A stretch of 64,000 nt of DNA from Alphaproteobacteria bacterium (GTDB taxonomy: Bacteria > Pseudomonadota > Alphaproteobacteria > Rhizobiales > Aestuariivirgaceae), in the NCBI GenBank assembly GCA_028868695.1, contig JAGWTZ010000001.1:61912-125911 (forward strand), written 5' to 3'. Shown here piece after piece: positions 61,882 to 64,000 of the stretch; positions within the stretch are counted from its first letter, which is position 1; every line of letters begins with the position of its first letter. Below the pieces are notes generated by a model, which was not told where the DNA came from, did no database searches, and was given only the letters and a program-made list of their open reading frames with translations. A program made the position numbers and the translations under genes.

Positions 61882-62002
61882 GCCCTTGGTTTGCAGCCAA
61901 TGGCTTCCCATATCCTATGCCGGCAGGCACGACACGCCGGAAACCATCGCCAATGTGCGGCGCGCCAACGCCCGCCGCCTGGCCTATTGCCAGGCCCATT
62001 AA
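61784..62002 (+). CDS. Putative outer-membrane spanin lipoprotein (Rz1-like)
   Basis: 72 residues from ATG 61784 (MKNGAYLLPPALALMLAGC). A lipobox LAGC gives a lipid-modified Cys. The mature part is Pro-rich at first (VARPTPLTVTPQPEPLVC) and has the SQWLPISYAGRHDTPETIANVRRANARRLAYC pattern resembling o-spanin-like phage proteins with C..W.PI..S..D..T..I...N. It starts inside the i-spanin candidate in a different frame. Confidence 0.7.
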   Translation: MKNGAYLLPPALALMLAGCVARPTPLTVTPQPEPLVCSQWLPISYAGRHDTPETIANVRRANARRLAYCQAH

Positions 62003-62086
62003 CGTTGCATTTGCCATGGCCTTTCCCATTCATGTGGCGTTCAGCTTCACCCTGATAGAGACGGTTTCATATTCGGGGGTTTTGCC

Positions 62087-62368
62087 GTGAAGTATCTGAT
62101 TGTTGCATTGATGTTGATGAGCGCGCCGCTGGCTGATTGCCAGGCGGCCCCCATTGCTGCCGTGCCCGCTGCCACGCAAATGACCGATGGCGCTGGCAAC
62201 TATCCCATTGCCCCTTCGCAGGCCGCGATGATTGCCCAGCAGGCCTATCCCGGCTCCAAGGTGTTGGGCGTCAAGCTCTTGCCCTCCGGGGAATATGCTG
62301 TAACCTTGAAAGTCGGGGGCAGCGTGCAGCGGGTGATGGTCAACGCCACAAGTGGCGCGACGGGCTGA
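62087..62368 (+). CDS. feuN: Periplasmic PepSY-like protein, FeuN candidate
   Basis: 93 residues from GTG 62087. Signal peptide (YLIVALMLMSAPLADCQA), then a PepSY-like fold (IAPSQAAMIAQQAYPGSKVLGVKLLPSGEYAVTLKVGGSVQRVMVNATSG). In Sinorhizobium meliloti a small exported protein, FeuN, encoded just upstream of feuP, restrains the FeuQ kinase. Size, export and position fit. Orthology is inferred from context. Confidence 0.7.
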   Translation: MKYLIVALMLMSAPLADCQAAPIAAVPAATQMTDGAGNYPIAPSQAAMIAQQAYPGSKVLGVKLLPSGEYAVTLKVGGSVQRVMVNATSGATG

Positions 62369-62404
62369 TTCCCATGCGCGGTTTGATAGCGGCGTGAGGG
62401 ATCG

Positions 62405-63076
62405 ATGCGCATTCTTGTGGTGGAAGATGACAAGGATTTGAACCGGCAGCTGGCCGAGGCCTTGCATCAGGCGGGCTATGTCGTCGACAAGGCCTTTGAT
62501 GGCGAGGAAGGCCACTTCCTTGGTGACACCGAACCTTATGACGCCATTGTCCTCGATCTCGGCCTGCCGGTGATGGACGGTGTGAGCGTGCTTTCCAAAT
62601 GGCGGCGCGCCGGCAAGAAAACCCCGGTTCTCATTCTCACCGCGCGTGACCGCTGGAGCGACAAGGTCTCGGGCTTTGACGCTGGCGCCGACGACTATGT
62701 GACCAAGCCCTTCCACATGGAAGAGATCCTCGCCCGCCTGCGCGCCCTGGTGCGCCGTGCGGCGGGGCATGCCTCATCCGAACTGGTGTGCGGCCCGGTG
62801 GCGCTCGACACTGCCAACACCAAGGTGACGGTGAATGGCATGGCCATCAAGCTCACCTCGCTGGAATTCCGCCTGCTGGCCTATCTCATGCACCATGCCG
62901 GCAAGGTTGTCTCGCGCACCGAACTGGTTGAGCATCTCTATGACCAGGATTTCGACCGCGACTCCAACACCATTGAAGTGTTCGTGGGCCGCCTGCGCAA
63001 GAAGCTGGGCGTGGATGTGCTGCAAACCGTGCGCGGCATGGGCTATAGCATGAGCGAAAGCGGGCATGCGGGCTAA
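62405..63076 (+). CDS. feuP: OmpR/PhoB-family response regulator FeuP
   Basis: 223 residues. Receiver domain with phosphoacceptor Asp in IVLDLGLPVMDG, Thr in LILTARDRWSDKV, and Lys in DDYVTKPFHMEEILARL. Winged-helix output domain ending NTIEVFVGRLRKKLGVDVLQTVRGMGYSMSE. The wording, e.g. FDGEEGHFLGDTEPYDAIVLDLGLP, is that of rhizobial FeuP, which controls osmoadaptation and cyclic glucan export. Overlaps feuQ by 11 bp. Confidence 0.88.
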   Translation: MRILVVEDDKDLNRQLAEALHQAGYVVDKAFDGEEGHFLGDTEPYDAIVLDLGLPVMDGVSVLSKWRRAGKKTPVLILTARDRWSDKVSGFDAGADDYVTKPFHMEEILARLRALVRRAAGHASSELVCGPVALDTANTKVTVNGMAIKLTSLEFRLLAYLMHHAGKVVSRTELVEHLYDQDFDRDSNTIEVFVGRLRKKLGVDVLQTVRGMGYSMSESGHAG

Positions 63077-64000
63077 CTCGCTCTGGTTCCGCCTGGTTGC
63101 CTCATCGGTGGTGATTGCGGCGGTTCTGCTGGTGAGCGCGGCCGTGGTTTTGAACGCACTGTTCGTGCAGGCCCTCGAACACAATTTTGACCAGCGCCTG
63201 CGCGCCACGCTGGATGGCATCTTGGCGGGCGTGGAAATCGGCCCCGACGGCAAGCCGCAAATGCAAACGCAATTGGCTGACACGCGTTTCTCCCTTCCGC
63301 TCTCCGGCTGGTATTGGCAGATCAACACGCCGGGCGAAGCGGGCAAGACCACCTCATCACCATCCCTGCTGGAGCAGGAACTGACGCCGCCCGCCGGCGC
63401 ACTGGCAACACCGGACAAGGACGGCATCTCGGCCTTCTCGCTGCGCGACAAGCAAGGCACCAACCTGCGCGTGATTGACCAGACCGTGAAGCTGGCCGAC
63501 AGCGGCAAGAGCTTTGAGTTTCTGGTGGCGGGTAACTTCGATGAACTGAAGGATGAGATCACCTCATTCCAGCGCATCCTGATGGCCGTGCTGGGCGCAT
63601 TGGGCCTGGCGCTTCTGGCGGCACTGTTCGTGCAGGTGCGCTTTTCCATGCGGCCGCTGGCCGAGATGCAGCACCAGCTCAATGACATCCGCAGCGGCAA
63701 GGCAGAATTGCTGGCCGAGAATTTTCCGCGCGAGCTGCAGCCGGTGGCCGATGAGCTGAACCAGGTGATCCAATCCAATTTCGAGATCGTTGACCGCGCG
63801 CGCATGCAGGTGGGCAACCTGGCCCATGCGCTGAAAACGCCGATCAGCGTGCTTTCCAACGAGGCACGTGATTCCAAGGGCCCGCTGGCCAGCAAGGTGA
63901 TCGAGCAACTCGATGTGATGCGCGACCAGGTGAACCTCTATCTCGACCGCGCCCGCCGCGCCGCCCGCGCCCAGGCCATTGGCGCGGCAACGGATGTGGA
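63066..64000 (+). CDS. feuQ: FeuQ/PhoQ-type sensor histidine kinase, N-terminal part (cut by window edge)
   Basis: About 311 codons from ATG 63066 to the right edge. First membrane helix VVIAAVLLVSAAVVLNALFV, a periplasmic sensor domain of about 140 residues (NFDQRLRATLDGILAGVEIGPDG, WYWQINTPGEAGK), second helix ILMAVLGALGLALLAALFVQV, HAMP region, and the H-box NLAHALKTPISVLSNEA. The ATPase domain lies outside the window. The feuN product would act on the periplasmic part. Confidence 0.85.
   Translation, partial: MRANSLWFRLVASSVVIAAVLLVSAAVVLNALFVQALEHNFDQRLRATLDGILAGVEIGPDGKPQMQTQLADTRFSLPLSGWYWQINTPGEAGKTTSSPSLLEQELTPPAGALATPDKDGISAFSLRDKQGTNLRVIDQTVKLADSGKSFEFLVAGNFDELKDEITSFQRILMAVLGALGLALLAALFVQVRFSMRPLAEMQHQLNDIRSGKAELLAENFPRELQPVADELNQVIQSNFEIVDRARMQVGNLAHALKTPISVLSNEARDSKGPLASKVIEQLDVMRDQVNLYLDRARRAARAQAIGAATDV

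Noticed and set aside
44755..62002. Integrated complete prophage
   Set aside because: No integrase, excisionase, repressor, replication gene, attachment duplication or change in base composition was seen; gene content matches a GTA structural cluster.

Overview
The window reads as a chromosomal segment of an alphaproteobacterium, most likely of the order Hyphomicrobiales (Rhizobiales). The reasons are the high GC content, very dense coding with many 4-bp ATGA/GTGA overlaps, families typical of that order (FeuN/FeuP/FeuQ-type regulators, DUF1491, the DUF1214/DUF1254 pair, tandem DUF1194 proteins, UPF0260) and a gene-transfer-agent (GTA) cluster in RcGTA gene order. The genus is not determined. 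No tRNA, rRNA, CRISPR array, integrase or transposase was seen, and no gene-free stretch exceeds 300 bases.

Layout. 1-10.7 kb: the 5' end of a PleC/DivL-like sensor kinase (cut by the left edge), an Mrp/ApbC Fe-S carrier, a two-TM Ala-rich protein, a minus-strand operon (DASS transporter, double universal stress protein, GST), a duplicated pair of M20 dipeptidases with an NTF2-like protein, a small secreted protein and an FMN-type oxidase. 10.7-20.4 kb: moaA, two exported DUF1194 proteins, an amidase, a DMT exporter, a non-pyrrolysine MttB-family methyltransferase, a copper-delivery set (DUF2946, PCu(A)C, SCO), HupE and a toxin-antitoxin pair. 20.4-37.3 kb: cytochrome P450, a Bcr/CflA exporter, the heterotetrameric sarcosine oxidase operon soxBDAG, malic enzyme, small conserved genes, a class A PBP, and an ammonium transporter whose first pore histidine is glutamate. 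37.4-44.7 kb: the soluble NAD-dependent formate dehydrogenase operon fdsG-fdsB-fdsA-fdhD-fdsD with a LysR regulator upstream.

44.75-62.0 kb holds a GTA-like particle cluster. It has a strong sigma70-type promoter, TerS, TerL, portal, prohead protease, capsid, adaptor, tail terminator, tail tube, chaperones, a very short tape measure, distal tail, hub, NlpC/P60 peptidase and megatron. Fibre/adhesin genes and a lysis cassette (M15 endolysin, holin-like proteins, overlapping i-/o-spanin candidates) follow directly. The stopper gene expected between adaptor and terminator is missing. Five junctions around the packaging, head and tail-tube genes carry different palindromic repeats, whereas the distal tail genes overlap or nearly touch. 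The right edge carries feuN-feuP-feuQ (feuQ truncated).

Functionally the window combines C1 and methylated-amine metabolism: demethylation by sarcosine oxidase and possibly the MttB homologue, formate oxidation by Fds with FdhD, and Moco synthesis through MoaA. The most unusual items are the GTA with an attached lysis cassette and missing stopper, a palindromic repeat that appears to have become part of fdhD, and the Glu/His pore of the Amt protein. All product calls come from reading the sequence without database searches.
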